Assembly (NCBI RefSeq): GCF_963259705.1
Contig: NC_081844.1
Location: forward strand, 43,093,341 to 43,157,340
Length of the DNA: 64,000 bases
Origin: Myotis daubentonii
Taxonomy: Eukaryota; Chordata; Mammalia; Chiroptera; Vespertilionidae
Direction: 5' to 3'
The notes beneath the pieces are model-generated. The model was not told the origin of the DNA. It made no database searches and was given only the letters and a program-made list of their open reading frames with translations. Every line of letters starts with the position of its first letter. The stretch's first letter is position 1. Below, piece by piece: positions 11,923-23,945 of this stretch. Position numbers and translations under genes: made by a program.

Positions 11923-12721
11923 AAGAATTCAGTCTCTCTCTTAAGGACGGGCTGAGAACAGATCTGAGTCTGCAGTCCCAGGGAGCTCCGTGTATTCTGG
12001 CCTCATGCAAGCCAACAAGCTACTCCCCGAGGACAGCCAAGCAGACAACCAGTAATCTCTAGCTTAGTCTCCACTGAATACTTGGGCTCCACCCAATGTA
12101 TAATGGAACTTACAGAACGTCCCCCTTTTACCTTCATGATTTGTAATGCTTTTATCTCAGTTGCTCATGAATCATTCCAGTCACGTAGGCCTGGGTGCAG
12201 CAGGGAATAAATGAAATTACTCCAGAGAAAGCCAACAAGGATGTTTAGCTCCAGGGCACTTGGAGAACCACAGTCTGAGCCTCTTGCCCACACACCCGGA
12301 GAAAAGGAATTCAGAGGCCTAACAAAGGGAAGCAGGCTGGTCAGACTGGTTGAACACCTGGCAGACTGCACGCAGCTAGACGGGTGGTGGCTGTGAGGTA
12401 CTCCTAACCATCGAGGATGTTATTTGAAGGGGACAGTTGTCACAGATGTATACACTGTCACTTTCTGCTTCCAACACATTAGTCAGATTAAAGCAGGAAG
12501 AAACAAGAAAAAACTTAGCTAAGCATCATATTCTTAGATTAGGACATCACGGTAGTGATGATGATTAGGATGACATTGGAGCTATCCGTTTTCATATCAG
12601 TGTTCGATGTTCATGTTACCTGTATAAAAAACCAATTGTTTCTCTCTCCTGAATACTTCCCCAAATCAGAATTCTGAAAGTTCAAAGTAGTGCTGTGATA
12701 GTAGTAGATTTCCAGAAGTTC
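11923..12721. other. Unannotated intergenic DNA
   Basis: No gene or clear repeat recognised. Confidence 0.45.
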
Positions 12722-12734
12722 AAAGTATTCCTGT

Positions 12735-12980
12735 CCTGGCCGGGTAGCTCAGTTGGTTAGAGTATCATCCCCATACACCATGGTTGCGGGTTCAATCCCC
12801 AGTCAGGGCACATATAAGAATCAACCAATAAATACACGAATAATGAATAAGTGGAACAAGAAATCAATGTTTCTCTCTCTCTCTCTTTCTCCCACTCTCT
12901 CTCTCCCACTTTATCCCCTCCCTTACTGCTTCTGCCCTCCTCTCTCTCTCTCTCTAAAATCAATAAATTAAAAAAAAAAA
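12735..12980 (+). mobile_element. Ves SINE
   Basis: Flanked by AAAGTATTCCTGT at 12,722-12,734 and 12,981-12,993. The head reads CCTGGCCGGGTAGCTCAGTTGG with B box GGTTCAATCCC; the body carries a CT-rich block and ends AAATCAATAAATT plus poly-A. The head belongs to the 'GTAGCTCAGTTGGTTAGAG' subfamily, like the copy at 37,091. Confidence 0.95.
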
Positions 12981-12993
12981 AAAGTATTCCTGT

Positions 12994-15900
12994 ATGCCTG
13001 GTTCAGGTCCTGCTAATCACACCCAAAAATGTAGGCAAGGACAGCATACAAGGCTACCTTTGTGATTGAAACCTTTGGGGGCATTGAGGGGGAGGGCAGG
13101 GCTTTCTAATGGGTATAGTGGGCTTCACATTTATAGTGACATCTCAGATGTGCAAAAACGGTGCTTTCTTTCTCCATAACTGCACTCAATTTGCCTGTGA
13201 GGTAGTGGAAACCTTAATCTTGGCACTTTAGGATAATTGATTCCCTTCTGGCTTAAAAGCCTCTTCTGGGTAATTCCTCAGTCCATTCAGGATTTTAACT
13301 CCCTCAGGGCTGTTTTGTCTCGTCTTCTCCTCCCGGATGAATCCTGGGTGAGTCCTGTGCTTCCCACTTTCTGGCCTGAAGTTTATGTATCTAAGGGGCA
13401 TTCTTTAGCAAAAAAAAAAAAATCACATTACCAAATTTATTATGACATAACAAATAAAGAAATCACAACAAATTCCATATTTTAAAAAGTTAATGAATGA
13501 TACAAAAATCCAGTAAAGGAATACAATATTTTTGTTAATTAACTGGCTGCTATACTTCTATGTTTACCTGTTTCTTCCTATAGCCTCTGGCTGTGTATTC
13601 TTTAGTCACCCTTTGTAAAGAAAACACTTGTTTAATTTCATTTTCTCTAGAGGATAGGATCATTCCATCATTCCTCTGGTGTGGCCGATTGACATTTGTT
13701 CAGGGATAGTTTGAAAGAATTGTTATTGGTAATATTGGTTACAATTCTGGGGCTGTTGTTAAATTTGGGATAACCTCTGTCACGTTCTCTTTAGGTACAA
13801 GCTGTAGAGTCTGGAAGAATTTTCCCCCAGACTGGCTTCTGGCTCCATGTGTTTCAAACTATGTTTTAAGTTCACAATCCACACACTTATGGATGCCAGA
13901 AGCCACAGTACAATCTACAGTGTGATGCAAACTCTTGTCATGCTGCCGGGTGAGCTGGCCCAATGGGTGGTAGCTTTCCTGGAAGCCATTCTGAAATCAG
14001 ATGACTAGCAGTAACTGTACACAGACGTGCCTGTGAACCAGATGAATATATTCCACTAAGTCCAACTAAATGTGTCCTTAACTCAACTTCCCCTTTGGAT
14101 CCCCAAGGTGTGCATGGCCACTTCTATGCCATCTAGCACAGGGGTGTAGAGTGGAATGCGATTGGTCTCAACCATCTGAAGTTAAAATAGCTTATGTCTG
14201 TGTATTTTATTTAAAAACAGATGAACACATTGCTAGGGGCCTCCTGGGACATTGGAAAGAGCCTGAGCACATGAAAGAAGCTTCATTTTCATTGACCTCA
14301 CAGTGTAGCCACGTCGGATGGGATGGAGGCTACTGAGTGAGGACAGAAACCAGATTTCTGCAGAGAAGACCAGCACAAAAGACCACAACATGCAATGTCC
14401 AGTTCAAGTTCAGTGACACACTGATGACGTCATTTGAAGGCGCGGTGGGGATGGGGGAAAATAAAGCATGAGTGGCAACTCAGAGAGAGCAGGGAGGGGT
14501 TCTGCAGGCTCTTGAGCACTTGCTTGCACCTGTGCCCACTAGCCTAGGCGGACCACCCCCTCACCTGGCACAGCCTCACTGCCATGCGTTTCAGGAGAGA
14601 TTCAAGCAAGGTCTCTGCCACCTTCACTTTTTGGACATTCAAGCGATGTGATTTCTGTTATCACCTTGTTTTTCTTCTACGCTACGTTACTGCTGCGAAT
14701 GGCCAATACAGTTGGTGTTCAGTGACATTTGGGAACGAGGGGTGAGCTTTGATAGGCGGAAAACACAGCGCCTCTGCCGTCCTAGGGTGCATTGACTCAG
14801 AGGCCACAAAGGCAGCATTTACCTGAGGAATGACCGCGGCGACCCATCGGGGTCTATTTTCCTCTGCCTGCAAAAGTTAATGTGTTTCCCGGTTGCTACC
14901 ATGGAAGGACGGGCCCCCCGGGGAGATCCGGGTTCAACAATGGCTGTCTTATGTAACAGTCATTCGCTTTACGACCACCTTAGGAACCACTGAGGAACAT
15001 AATAAAGAGCGCACAGAACTGGTTGTGGGGCTGCCCTTTCTCCCTGCAGCTCAGACGGGAGAAGATAAAGCCACATGGCTCTGGGGACCTCTTGCATAAG
15101 AAACGTCTTTGTTCAAGGCCAGAATGATGACCAAAAAGTCAGCAAGAAACAGTGAATATGTGTGGTTATGAACCAGGGCTTCTGGCACCGCCGAACCTAT
15201 CTGGTGTGATCAGGATATTTTTTAAACACCCCTCCTATTCAGTGCTGTCAGAATTTTAGGAGTGATGCTTAAGTAATTACCCTCCCCCTCCCCCTCCCTA
15301 TTTTCTCTTCCCTCTGAATCACTGCCAAAGTGGCTAGAGCCATATAATTTTAGAGCTGGGAGCTTAGGGAGAGAGGTTTGGATCATGATGAGCCAAGCAC
15401 GGGAGAGACTTGAAAAAAAAATGGAACAACCCTTAGTTGTTGATCCTACACATTTACTTAATATTAGCCGGTGTTGGCGGAGGTTTATGTTGGAAAGACT
15501 GCGGCTTTCTGTGTTCCACATAAGCAAGATAAAACTCAGGGAAAGGAGTGTTGGTTTAATTTAGCAAGGCTCTGGTTTTTATTGGATGCTAAACAAATCA
15601 TGGCGTTTACAAGTCCTGTGACACTCAAAGATTTATCCAGCGCGTTTTAATATGCTCTGTAGGGTCGATGAAGATGCCAAGATGGGGGCTTTGGGAACAC
15701 GAAACATCTGTAAATAATAACCCTTGGGTATTTCACCTGTGGCTGCTTCTTTTCTTGATGTTATTTTGTTCTAATATTAATTTTGATCTGGCATCCTCTT
15801 TCTTGTCCCTCAAATGCCAAAACATATATTTTTGGAACCGGAGGCACATTGGATGGTCAAGCTGAATTCTGTTATTCCCCAACGTGTCACCTTTTGCTTT

Positions 15901-16420
15901 TAACACTAGCATTTGTACATATGGATTTATAAACCTCGTCCAGTATAAGTCATGAACGTACATGGTTATACTGAGTATTTTTCAACCAGGATTTCAAATG
16001 CTTTGGTTGAACTAGTAGAACACATCTCTCGCATGTCCTCTGCGCTCTGCAAGCTGGGCACGGCAGGAGATGCGTTCACTCTCCCTGTGCCCAGGGAGAC
16101 TGTGGAGTTTCTCAGGGGGGACTCATTTCCTCTTCTGCTCCATGTGTGCCCAGGCCTGACGTGGGCTCTCTGCTCCTATACCCTGACCTCCAAAATCAGA
16201 AAAACAACAACACTGCTGAGAAGATGATTTCTGTGATTTCTGACAATCAACGTAGAGGTGTAGAATTGATGTGCTCCAACAGGCTCCCACCAAAACAGTG
16301 GTGAGAGAGTCCAGGGCGTTTGACCTTGGTTACAAGGAAGAAGAGAGGCCATGTTCTCTTGTAACTTGTCCATGAGGAAAACTACAAGGAGGAGTGGTAT
16401 TTAAATCACTAAAAGAATGC
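12994..16420. other. Unannotated intergenic DNA
   Basis: No exon or young transposon recognised. The short frames between 14,151 and 15,865 have no family resemblance. Minor features are an A-run near 13,409 and a CCCTCC-rich tract near 15,281. Confidence 0.45.
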
Positions 16421-16535
16421 AGAGCCCTAACCAGTTCAGCCCACAGACTGGGTTTGATTCCAGTCAAGGGCATGTACCTTGGTTGCGGGCTCGATCCCCA
16501 ATAGGGGGCGTGCAAGAGGCAGCTGTCCAGGGTGC
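16421..16535 (+). mobile_element. Truncated Ves SINE
   Basis: The tRNA-like head (GAGCCCTAACCAGTTCAGCC, then GGTTTGATTCCAGTCAAGG) and body as far as GCAAGAGGCAGCTG are present; the CT-rich tail and poly-A are missing. The middle of the head is also shortened. No target duplication was found. Confidence 0.85.
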
Positions 16536-16892
16536 CTTAATTCGAAAGAGAATTCTACTGTGTTGACCTTCAAAGCCTAAGACCCCAGAGGCATGGTGAT
16601 GCCACAGTGGCCCCGGGAAGCTAGACCTGAGGGATGCAGTAGGCAGTGCGCCTTTCAGAGTGTCTGATCCATTCCTCTCCCCGGGGAAATGTGGGACTCG
16701 AATGTTTTGCTGGAAAGGAAGCAGACTTTAGGAGGTCTGGTGTCGGGGGTGCTCCAGGAGCTGAATGTTACATTTTATTTGTTCCAGAAAGTCCTGGCAA
16801 CTTGGTGCAGCACATGTGATCAGCGCCATACGCCCGGCCTGTCTCAGTCATGGAGCTGTGCGTGTGACAAGGCCTGCAGAGCAGCATGTGCT

Positions 16893-16910
16893 GGGGGGGG
16901 GGGGGGGGGG
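16893..16910. repeat. G18 homopolymer
   Basis: An uninterrupted run of 18 G residues, a likely site of length polymorphism or sequencing error. Confidence 0.95.
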
Positions 16911-17348
16911 TGACAGACACAGGAAGGAGAAGCCGGGAGCTCTAAACTGTTCCCAGCGGTGCAGCGAGGAATGGGGACAACGTCCTGGCAGAGATGCGTG
17001 TTGGCTGGAAGAGGGGTGATCAGCAGGGCTGGCAGGAAGAGGAGACTGCGTGAGCTGACAGAAGAGGCTGCAGTCTGCAGGAACCTCAGATCACAAAGCC
17101 CGAGAGAAAGGGGTTTCATTGCTCCCCACCTGGGTAGGGGGCCCAAAGGGGCCTTCCGCAGGAACTCTGGCAAGGGCTCCTCCCTTCCAGAGCGATGAGC
17201 TGGGAGCTGGATGCTGTCTTCAAGGGCTTAAAAGTAAGAGGCAGTTGTCTTCCATTTGTTGAAAGACACTTTGTGGGGAGGATTTCTACTTAGATTCTGG
17301 CTTGAAATAAATACCCACCCTTTCTCCCCCATCAAGATTCTTTCTCCT

Positions 17349-17568
17349 ACCCAGCCAGCTTGGCTCAGTGGTTGAGGGTCGACCTATAAACCAGGAGGCC
17401 ACGGTTCAAATCCTGGTCAGGGCACATGCCCAGGTTGCAGGCTTGATCCCCATTGTGGAGTGTGCAGGAGGCAGCTAATCAGTGACTCGCTCTCATCATC
17501 GATGTTTCTCTCTCTCCCTCTCCCTTCCTCTCTGAAATTAATTTTAAAAAATACATATTTTTTAAAAA
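17349..17568 (+). mobile_element. Ves SINE
   Basis: Flanked by AAGATTCTTTCTCCT at 17,334-17,348 and 17,569-17,583. Head CCAGCCAGCTTGGCTCAGTGG and B box GGTTCAAATCC; tail is CTCTCCCTCTCCC then A-rich. Confidence 0.95.
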
Positions 17569-17583
17569 AAGATTCTTTCTCCT

Positions 17584-18444
17584 TGCAGAAGTCTAAAACT
17601 CACAGGTCTGCCCCAGGGTTTCTCACATTTCTCTCAAGTGGGATTAGCAGTGCATTGGGCCTGCGAAACTGACTTACCAGAACGTAGCCATCACTACGTT
17701 GAGCCTGCCATGTGGCCCGTGTGGCTGATGTTTATGAGACAGCGGTGTTTCCAGCGAGGGCCTGAATGAAAGAAGTGAGGTCAGAGCGGTTTGGCAGCTT
17801 TGGAAATGGGGAATTTTCTAGAGCAGGAGCCTTAGACAGTTGTAAGCCTATGGAAAGAGACTCACTGACTTGTCCAAAGGAAGGGAGCAGAACACAGGAA
17901 ACCTTTGGAGGACTTGGAGGAAGAGTCACGGGGGCGCTCTTCTCCCACCCTTCCCAGGCCGCACAGGCTCACACACGCCCGGGGGAGAACCATGGTCCCC
18001 AGGACTCATAGGGTGCTTTGGTGTTTGGCTCAGGAGGCATCACCATGGCATTAAGTGACCTAGTGACCCTGCCCTTAGAATGAAGCCTGAGCTCAGGGGC
18101 ACACAGTGTGGGGGTGGCCGGAAAGGAAGTGTCTCTGTCACTGTGCTTGGCTTACAAGGAATTGTCACCACGGGAGCTTGTTAACTTCTGTCGGTGGATC
18201 TGTGACTTCCCGAGCTGGTGGCTAACCCCAAGAGGCCTGTTATAGACATTGTGGGGCCCATGGCCGGAGAACAGAATGACTACCTCCCCCTCTATCCCAT
18301 GACCCCTGGCAGTCTGGTCAACATGATGGCCTTTTGTTCCTGGAGAGGACAGGCACTTTGGAAAGTGGGGTCATTCCCTTGCTTCTGTAGGTCATCTTCC
18401 CAGACTTGCCTAAGTCTTCTGCTCTGTTTTGCACATCTGTTTTT
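17584..18444. other. Unannotated intergenic DNA
   Basis: No gene or clear repeat recognised. Confidence 0.45.
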
Positions 18445-18600
18445 TGAACTTTTTTTAAAAAACTTATGAACTACTGTATTTCAAGCATACAGAAGAATGC
18501 ATAAAATAATATAATAGATAACCAAGTTTCCACCATCCAGATTTAACAAATACTAACATGTGTATCAGATATTTTTAAAAATTACAGATAGACTTAAAAC
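18445..18600 (-). mobile_element. Old L1 3'-UTR fragment
   Basis: ACTGTATTTCAAGCATACAG, then ATAATATAATAGATAACC and CACCATCCAGATTTAACAA, read as the complement of an old L1M-type 3' untranslated region. Confidence 0.55.
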
Positions 18601-19139
18601 CCATGCGTATATATATTTTTTTTAGTAGACAGAAAAGCGTAAACAAATTTAATTCCTAGTAACTTGTTGGTTATTCACAGCAGCTTCCTTTGAGTCTTCA
18701 AATAATGGAAACTTTGTGGATTTGGGTACAGCACTGAAGACCCAGAAATTTGCCCCAACCAGAAAGATTGCAAATCGTGCTTGTCTCAACATTTGAACAA
18801 AATTTCTCCGATTCATATTGTGTATCTTTCTCCACTGGTTTTCCAAATGTCCACAGAATTAATACTCATCCCAGCCAAATGCCAGGAACCTTCTGGTTCC
18901 AAAGGTTATAGGTGTGAAAAAGTACACTCTATCCACTCAGAGTCTTGCCTCTTGAATAAGAAAGGACTAAATATTTTTGAAAATTAGCCCTTTAAATAAT
19001 GTTCAAAATTTTTCAATGTCCACATCAGAAACACTCTTGGAAAGCTAAGTGTTAATCTGCCCATTGTGACAGAGGTTAGATATTTAAGGCTTTATAGAGA
19101 GACATCAGTCCTGAATTCTAGTCCTAAATTTCCAATTCA

Positions 19140-19985
19140 GTTCACTTCTACCAGAATGCCTGCAAATGGTTCAAACTTGAAATGCCTGAAGCTAAACTCA
19201 TTCTCTTTCCATCTGATTCTGTCCTCTTTCCAGTTTCTCTGTTTTTCCATTAAAGGCACTACCAGTTTTTCAGCCACACCGAATCAAAGCCTTGGAGGCT
19301 GTCTCAATTCCCTGTCACCTTTGTCTTCAACACCCAGCAACTCACTAAGTTCTACTGAATCTTTCCTCAAAATATTTCTCACATCTGCTTACTCCATTCC
19401 AATCCCACTGCTACCATTCAAGTGGAGATATTTTTCACCTTTATGGTTTGGTTATTACAGCAGATTCTGCTTTCCCCCTTTCTCCTTTCAATCTATTATC
19501 AACATCAGATTAATCTTCCAAAAGAAGCATTTGGTGCCATTCTGCTCAAAGTGATTCAGTGGTTCCCATAGTTTATCAAATGCCAGCTTTTTTAAAAAAG
19601 AAAAAACAGAACTTTCAATGATTTTTCATAGTCTTTTCTATCCCTACTTTTTCTATATGTTTCCCACATTTTTAAAAATATATATATTTTATTGATTTCT
19701 TACAGAGAGGAAGGGAGAGAGATAGTCTAAAACATCGATGAGAGAGAAACATCGATCAGCTGCCTCCTGCACACCCCCTACTGGGGATGTGCCTGCAACC
19801 AAGGTACATGCTCTTGACCAGAATCAAACCTAGGACCTTTCAGACCACAGGCCGATGCTCTATCCACTGAGCCAAACCAGTCAGGGCTGTTTCCCACATT
19901 TTTACCCCACTGAAGTGTCTGCTCCAGAGACGCAGTACTACTTGCCCTCTCTGATTCTCTGAGTGATGTTCCATTATTTCCTCTG
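19140..19985 (+). mobile_element. L2 LINE fragment, sense, interrupted by a Ves SINE
   Basis: The sequence follows the 3' half of L2: CAAAGCCTTGGAGGCTGTCTC, CTCACATCTGCTTACTCCATT, then AAGTGATTCAGTGGTTCCCAT and ACTTGCCCTCTCTGATTCTC. It is diverged and its frame is broken. A Ves SINE (19,674-19,887) splits it. Confidence 0.6.
19674..19887 (-). mobile_element. Ves SINE, reverse orientation
   Basis: Flanked by TGTTTCCCACATTTTT at 19,658-19,673 and 19,888-19,903 (16 bp, identical). Minus-strand head CCTGACTGGTTTGGCTCAGTG, poly-A at the left edge. Confidence 0.95.
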
Positions 19986-20397
19986 CCTGAATTTCCTTTC
20001 CTTCATTAAACTAACCAGCCTTCATGGGGCACCTGATATGAATGAATCTTGTGGTAGTTCAAAGCACGACAGTGAACAAGATAGACATAATTCCTGCTTA
20101 TACCAACCTTATGACCTAGTGGAGAAAGCAAAAGAATAAATAGGCAATTGACATTCCAGGCTGTGTAGGAAGTACTATGACAAAGACAGGAATCCTAGAC
20201 TCAGGCATGGAGATCAGAGCCAACTTTCCAGAGGAAGAGACATCCAGATTATGATTCATTCTTTATGCTGGCTAGCTAGGCGAAGAAGAGGAAGAAAAGG
20301 AGGAAAAGAACTTTGCAGCAGAGAGAATCATTCTGCTCAACTCCTACATGTCCTCTAATACCAGCTCAAATGTCTTCTTGACCAGGCAAGTGTATTC

Positions 20398-20520
20398 TGA
20401 GAGCACAGGTTGAAAGTTGCACAGACCCAAATTATAACTCTGACTCTGCTATATGCTAGGTGCATTAATGACCACGCCTAATTTACACAATTTTACACAA
20501 CCTCTTAATCTATAAAACTA
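20398..20520 (+). repeat. MIR-like SINE fragment
   Basis: GAGAGCACAGGTTGAAAGTT...ATTATAACTCTGACTCTGC...ACAACCTCTTAATCTATAAA follows the MIR core pattern (tRNA-derived, then CTCTGCCACT and AACCTCTCTG). Old and diverged. Confidence 0.45.
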
Positions 20521-20779
20521 TGAACTCATATGTCAAGAATTTACTTATTCAATAAATACATATTAAGCATAAGAGTCAGGTACTCTTGGTGATAAGAACA
20601 CAACTGTGATCATTATAGAAATCCTGGCTTTTATGGCACTTTTATTCTAGTAGAGAAAAATAAACATAAAATAAATATGTAAATTCTACAGTATAATAGA
20701 GTATAAGTTCCATGGAGGAAGTAAATCAGAGAGAAAGGGATAGAGAGTGCAGAGGGGTTGCAATTTTATTTATTCATTC

Positions 20780-21690
20780 ATTTATTTTTTAACTTATTTA
20801 TTTTTAAAAATAGTATTGAGCATGCCAGGCATTGTTCTAGGCCCTGGAATGCAGCAGGAAGCAACAGGCAAAAATCCCTGCCTTTAAGGAGTTCACATTC
20901 TTATAGAGGGAGAGAGACAAGAAACAAGATAAAGAATTGGAAAATATGGAGATGTTACGTAAATCTGGAAGAATGGATGGAAAAATCAGCAGAGGTATTC
21001 AAATATTAGGGAGGCCAGCTAAGCCTACTGAGAAAGCAATAGTTAATTAAGGACACAGAGATAGTGATGAGTAAAACCATGTGACCAAATGGAGGAAGGA
21101 ATTCCAAGAGCAGCAAGTATGAAGGTGCCAAAACAGGACTCCGCTTGTGTGGGCAGGAGAAGTCAGCAAGGGGTGGATAGGTAAGGACTATGAGGCGGGA
21201 CAGGTTGTTGTGAGGACTCTGGCTTTCATTTGGAATGACATGGATAGCCAGTTTGGCACAGACAAATGATTGGATGAGACTTAACATTTTAACAGGATCA
21301 CTCTGGCTGCTGGGTCAGCAATAGTCTGAAGGGGGACTAGGGCAGAACCTGGGGGTGCAGTTGGGAGACTACTGTAATAATTGAGGCAAGGGGGAATGGT
21401 GGATTGGATCAGGGTGGTAGCAATGGAGGTGGGGAGAAGTGATAAGGTTCTGGATCTATTTTAAAGGCAGGACCAACAGGACTTGTGATGGACCAGATAT
21501 GGGGTGCAGTAGAAATAATTCGCTTCCAGTTTTGTCTGGAGCCACTAGAGGAATGAAATTGCTCTTGACTGAGATAGGAGAAGACTCTGGGAAGAACAGA
21601 TTGGGGGAAATATTAAGAGTTCAGCTTTTGACATGTTGACTCTGATTTAGAGTGCCAGTAAAGTTTCTCTGAAAGGGAAATGGATCAGTA
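20780..21690 (-). mobile_element. L2 LINE 3' part, reverse orientation
   Basis: The + strand is the complement of the L2 3' end: GCCAGGCATTGTTCTAGGCC, AGGAGTTCACATTCTTATAG, then TTAACAGGATCACTCTGGCTG and GGATCAGGGTGGTAGCAATGG, and GTTCAGCTTTTGACATGTTGA. About 900 bp of old sequence; the reverse transcriptase frame is broken. Confidence 0.75.
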
Positions 21691-21699
21691 AAGACTTGA

Positions 21700-22639
21700 A
21701 GGAGATGAAGAGGCAAAACTTGGGAGGACTATACAAGAGGGTGTGTGAGAGAGCTCCTAGCCCAGCACAGTGCCAGACAAGCTCAGGCCCAGTTAATTCC
21801 GTTCGCCAGCCATAAAGATCTGCTTATGCTCCAGGAGGTAGCAACTGATGCTAATTCATCATGACACCCTCCCTTCAGTGGGCAGACCCTGCCTTGTCCA
21901 TTGTAGTTGCTAAACAATATTTCCTGAGTGCTTGAGAGAAAGGAATCAACTACTAGTATGATCAGTAAAGGAGACTGTCCCAGCCATCTTCCCTTCCAAG
22001 GATGAGATTCTGGCCAAGATGCTTTGCACTTGGGGGAGGGGAGCCAGGGGTCTGTAGCCTCTATCTTCTGGTTAATGCAGGAAGGGGGTTCTCCAAATGT
22101 GGCACCAGCAGCAGCAGCAACAGCAGGGACCGGGGCCAAATTCCTGGACTCTCTCCCAGACCTTCTGGATCTGAATTTCTAGGGGAAGAAGCTGAGCTCT
22201 CTCTGTTATAGACTCATTGGGTAATTTTTTTCAGAAACTGAAATTTAAGAACTACCGACACTGAAGAAGATGACCACTTACTGACAGTTTTCCTTGGAGG
22301 CAGATCATGTCTAGCTGTGAGGTGGGAGACTGCTGCATCCGCTCTGCAATTTGATGATAATGTGTGCTCATCACCTAGTCAAACCGCTGCAGTTGAGTTA
22401 GACCCTGGCTGGCTCCGAGCCCCAGGGGCGTTGTCAGGTGACTGCATCAGCAGGAGAGGCCTTTTTCCAAATACCTCTCCCGTGAACGTTGCAGCTTGAG
22501 GAGAGAAGTATGAGGGAAGGCATAAATGCCAAATCTTTCCTTATTCTAGGAGTTTTCAAACAATGAATGTCATTCTGTCGCACATTCTCAAGAAATAAGG
22601 CAGCACACCTATTTTAGTCTTAAGTTACGATGCAGCAAC
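21700..22639. other. Unannotated intergenic DNA
   Basis: No gene or clear repeat recognised. A short CAG-rich patch lies at 22,100-22,125. Confidence 0.45.
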
Positions 22640-23110
22640 AAACTTGGTTTCTTCCCGTCATCAGCGAGTCTCTCCCATGTGGACTTTTGGTACCATGTCT
22701 ACACGGGGACAAATAAGCTGCTGCAGGAGCCTGCAAAAGAATTGGATGAAAGAGAGAAAGGCAAGAAATCAGACAAAGAGAATCGGGATGATGAAAGCAC
22801 CGTGGGCAGAGTTGTACCTGGAAAATTTATGGTTGAAAAGTCTAAAATCCCTGAAATGAGAGTGACGGGGGTTATTAAGGGGATCAAGAGCCCATACTTT
22901 GGAAAAAAGAGACTGCAGGTGGAAGGAGCACCAGTGGAAAGAGGAGGCTTTTTAGAAAAGGAAGAAGAGATGAAAAAAGAGAAAGAAGCACTTTGGGATG
23001 AAGGAAAGAAGACCGAAAGTACAGTCAGTTGGCAGCTCAGAAAAAAATAAAATAAAAACTGCGAAGGGGAAGTGGCTAAGAAAGATCCCATAAAAAGCAA
23101 GGATCGCTAG
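22640..23110 (+). other. Unrecognised Lys/Glu-rich open frame, possible old retrocopy
   Basis: A 123-codon frame (22,679-23,050) encodes a highly charged product: TNKLLQEPAKELDEREKGKK near its start, KSPYFGKKRLQVEGAPVERG in the middle and a Glu/Lys-rich end. It does not match a protein I recognise. The composition is less random than other frames in the window, and an A-rich stretch (AAAAAAATAAAATAAAAA) follows at 23,040-23,057. There are no supporting splice sites or promoter. It could be a decayed processed copy of a charged nuclear protein gene, or chance. Confidence 0.25.
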
Positions 23111-23289
23111 CAATGCCGCTTTACCAACCAGGAGGCTGAAGCCCATATCCCCTGCCCGGAGGTCGCAGCACTAAGCTTGGGACTCGGCAATAAAGAAAAG
23201 TAGGTCTCATGATCTGAGTGCGTACCCCTGCACCAATATGTGTTCCTGTTAAATAACAACTTCTCGTCTTAGCTTGCTTGTTTTATTTA

Positions 23290-23508
23290 TTTAAAAAATA
23301 TTTTTTTTATTGATTTCAGAGAGGAAGGGAGAGGGAGAGAGAAATGGAAACATCAATGATGAGAGAGAATCATTGACCAGCTGCCTCCTGCACACCCCAT
23401 ATGGGGATCGAGCCTGCAACTGGGGCATGTGCCCTTGACTGGAATCAAACCCAGGACCCTTCAGTCCATAGGCCAACGCTCAATCCACTGAGCCAAACCA
23501 GCCAGGGC
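23290..23508 (-). mobile_element. Ves SINE, reverse orientation (first of an adjacent pair)
   Basis: Minus-strand head CCCTGGCTGGTTTGGCTCAG; poly-A as the T-run at the left edge. Bounded by TTTATTTATTT-like sequence on both sides. Confidence 0.9.
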
Positions 23509-23519
23509 TTTATTTATTT

Positions 23520-23739
23520 TTTTAAATATTTTTTTATTGATTCCAGAGAGAGAGGGATAGGAAAAGAGACATACAGTAGAAACATAAATGATGAGAGAGA
23601 ATTACCAATAAACTGCCTCCTGCAAACCCTACACTGGGAATCAAGCCCCTAACCCTGGGCATGTGCCCTGACCAGGAATTGAACCATGACCTCCTGGTTC
23701 ATAGGTCGATGCTCAACCATGGAGCCACTCCGGCCGGAC
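23520..23739 (-). mobile_element. Ves SINE, reverse orientation (second of the pair)
   Basis: Minus-strand head GTCCGGCCGGAGTGGCTCCAT with B box equivalent GGTTCAATTCC; separated from the first copy by about 11 bases. It differs enough from the neighbour (GACCTCCTGGTTCATAGGTC version) to be an independent insertion of another subfamily. Confidence 0.9.
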
Positions 23740-23945
23740 TAATGTTATTTTTTTCCATCACCATGTATCCCCTCTATGCCCTCTTTCACCTCCCTCCCAC
23801 AGTCACCACATGTGGTCCATGTCCATGAGTCCTCTTTCTCTCTCCCTCTCTTTTCCCTCTTTTGCTCAATCTCTCCACTCTTCCACCTCCAACAGCCTGC
23901 ACCAGAGCTGTCTGCCTGCTCTCCGTCTATGAGTTAGCTTGTTTT
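23740..23945 (-). mobile_element. Bat L1 3'-end fragment, reverse orientation
   Basis: TTTTTTTCCATCACCATGTATC, then CACAGTCACCACATGTGGTCC and GTCCATGAGTCC are typical of the complement of a bat L1 3' end. TTAGCTTG[CTTG]TTTTA left of the SINE pair (about 23,271) and TTAGCTTGTTTTA at the right edge look like its target duplication, which would mean both Ves copies entered the poly-A tail of this L1. Confidence 0.55.
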
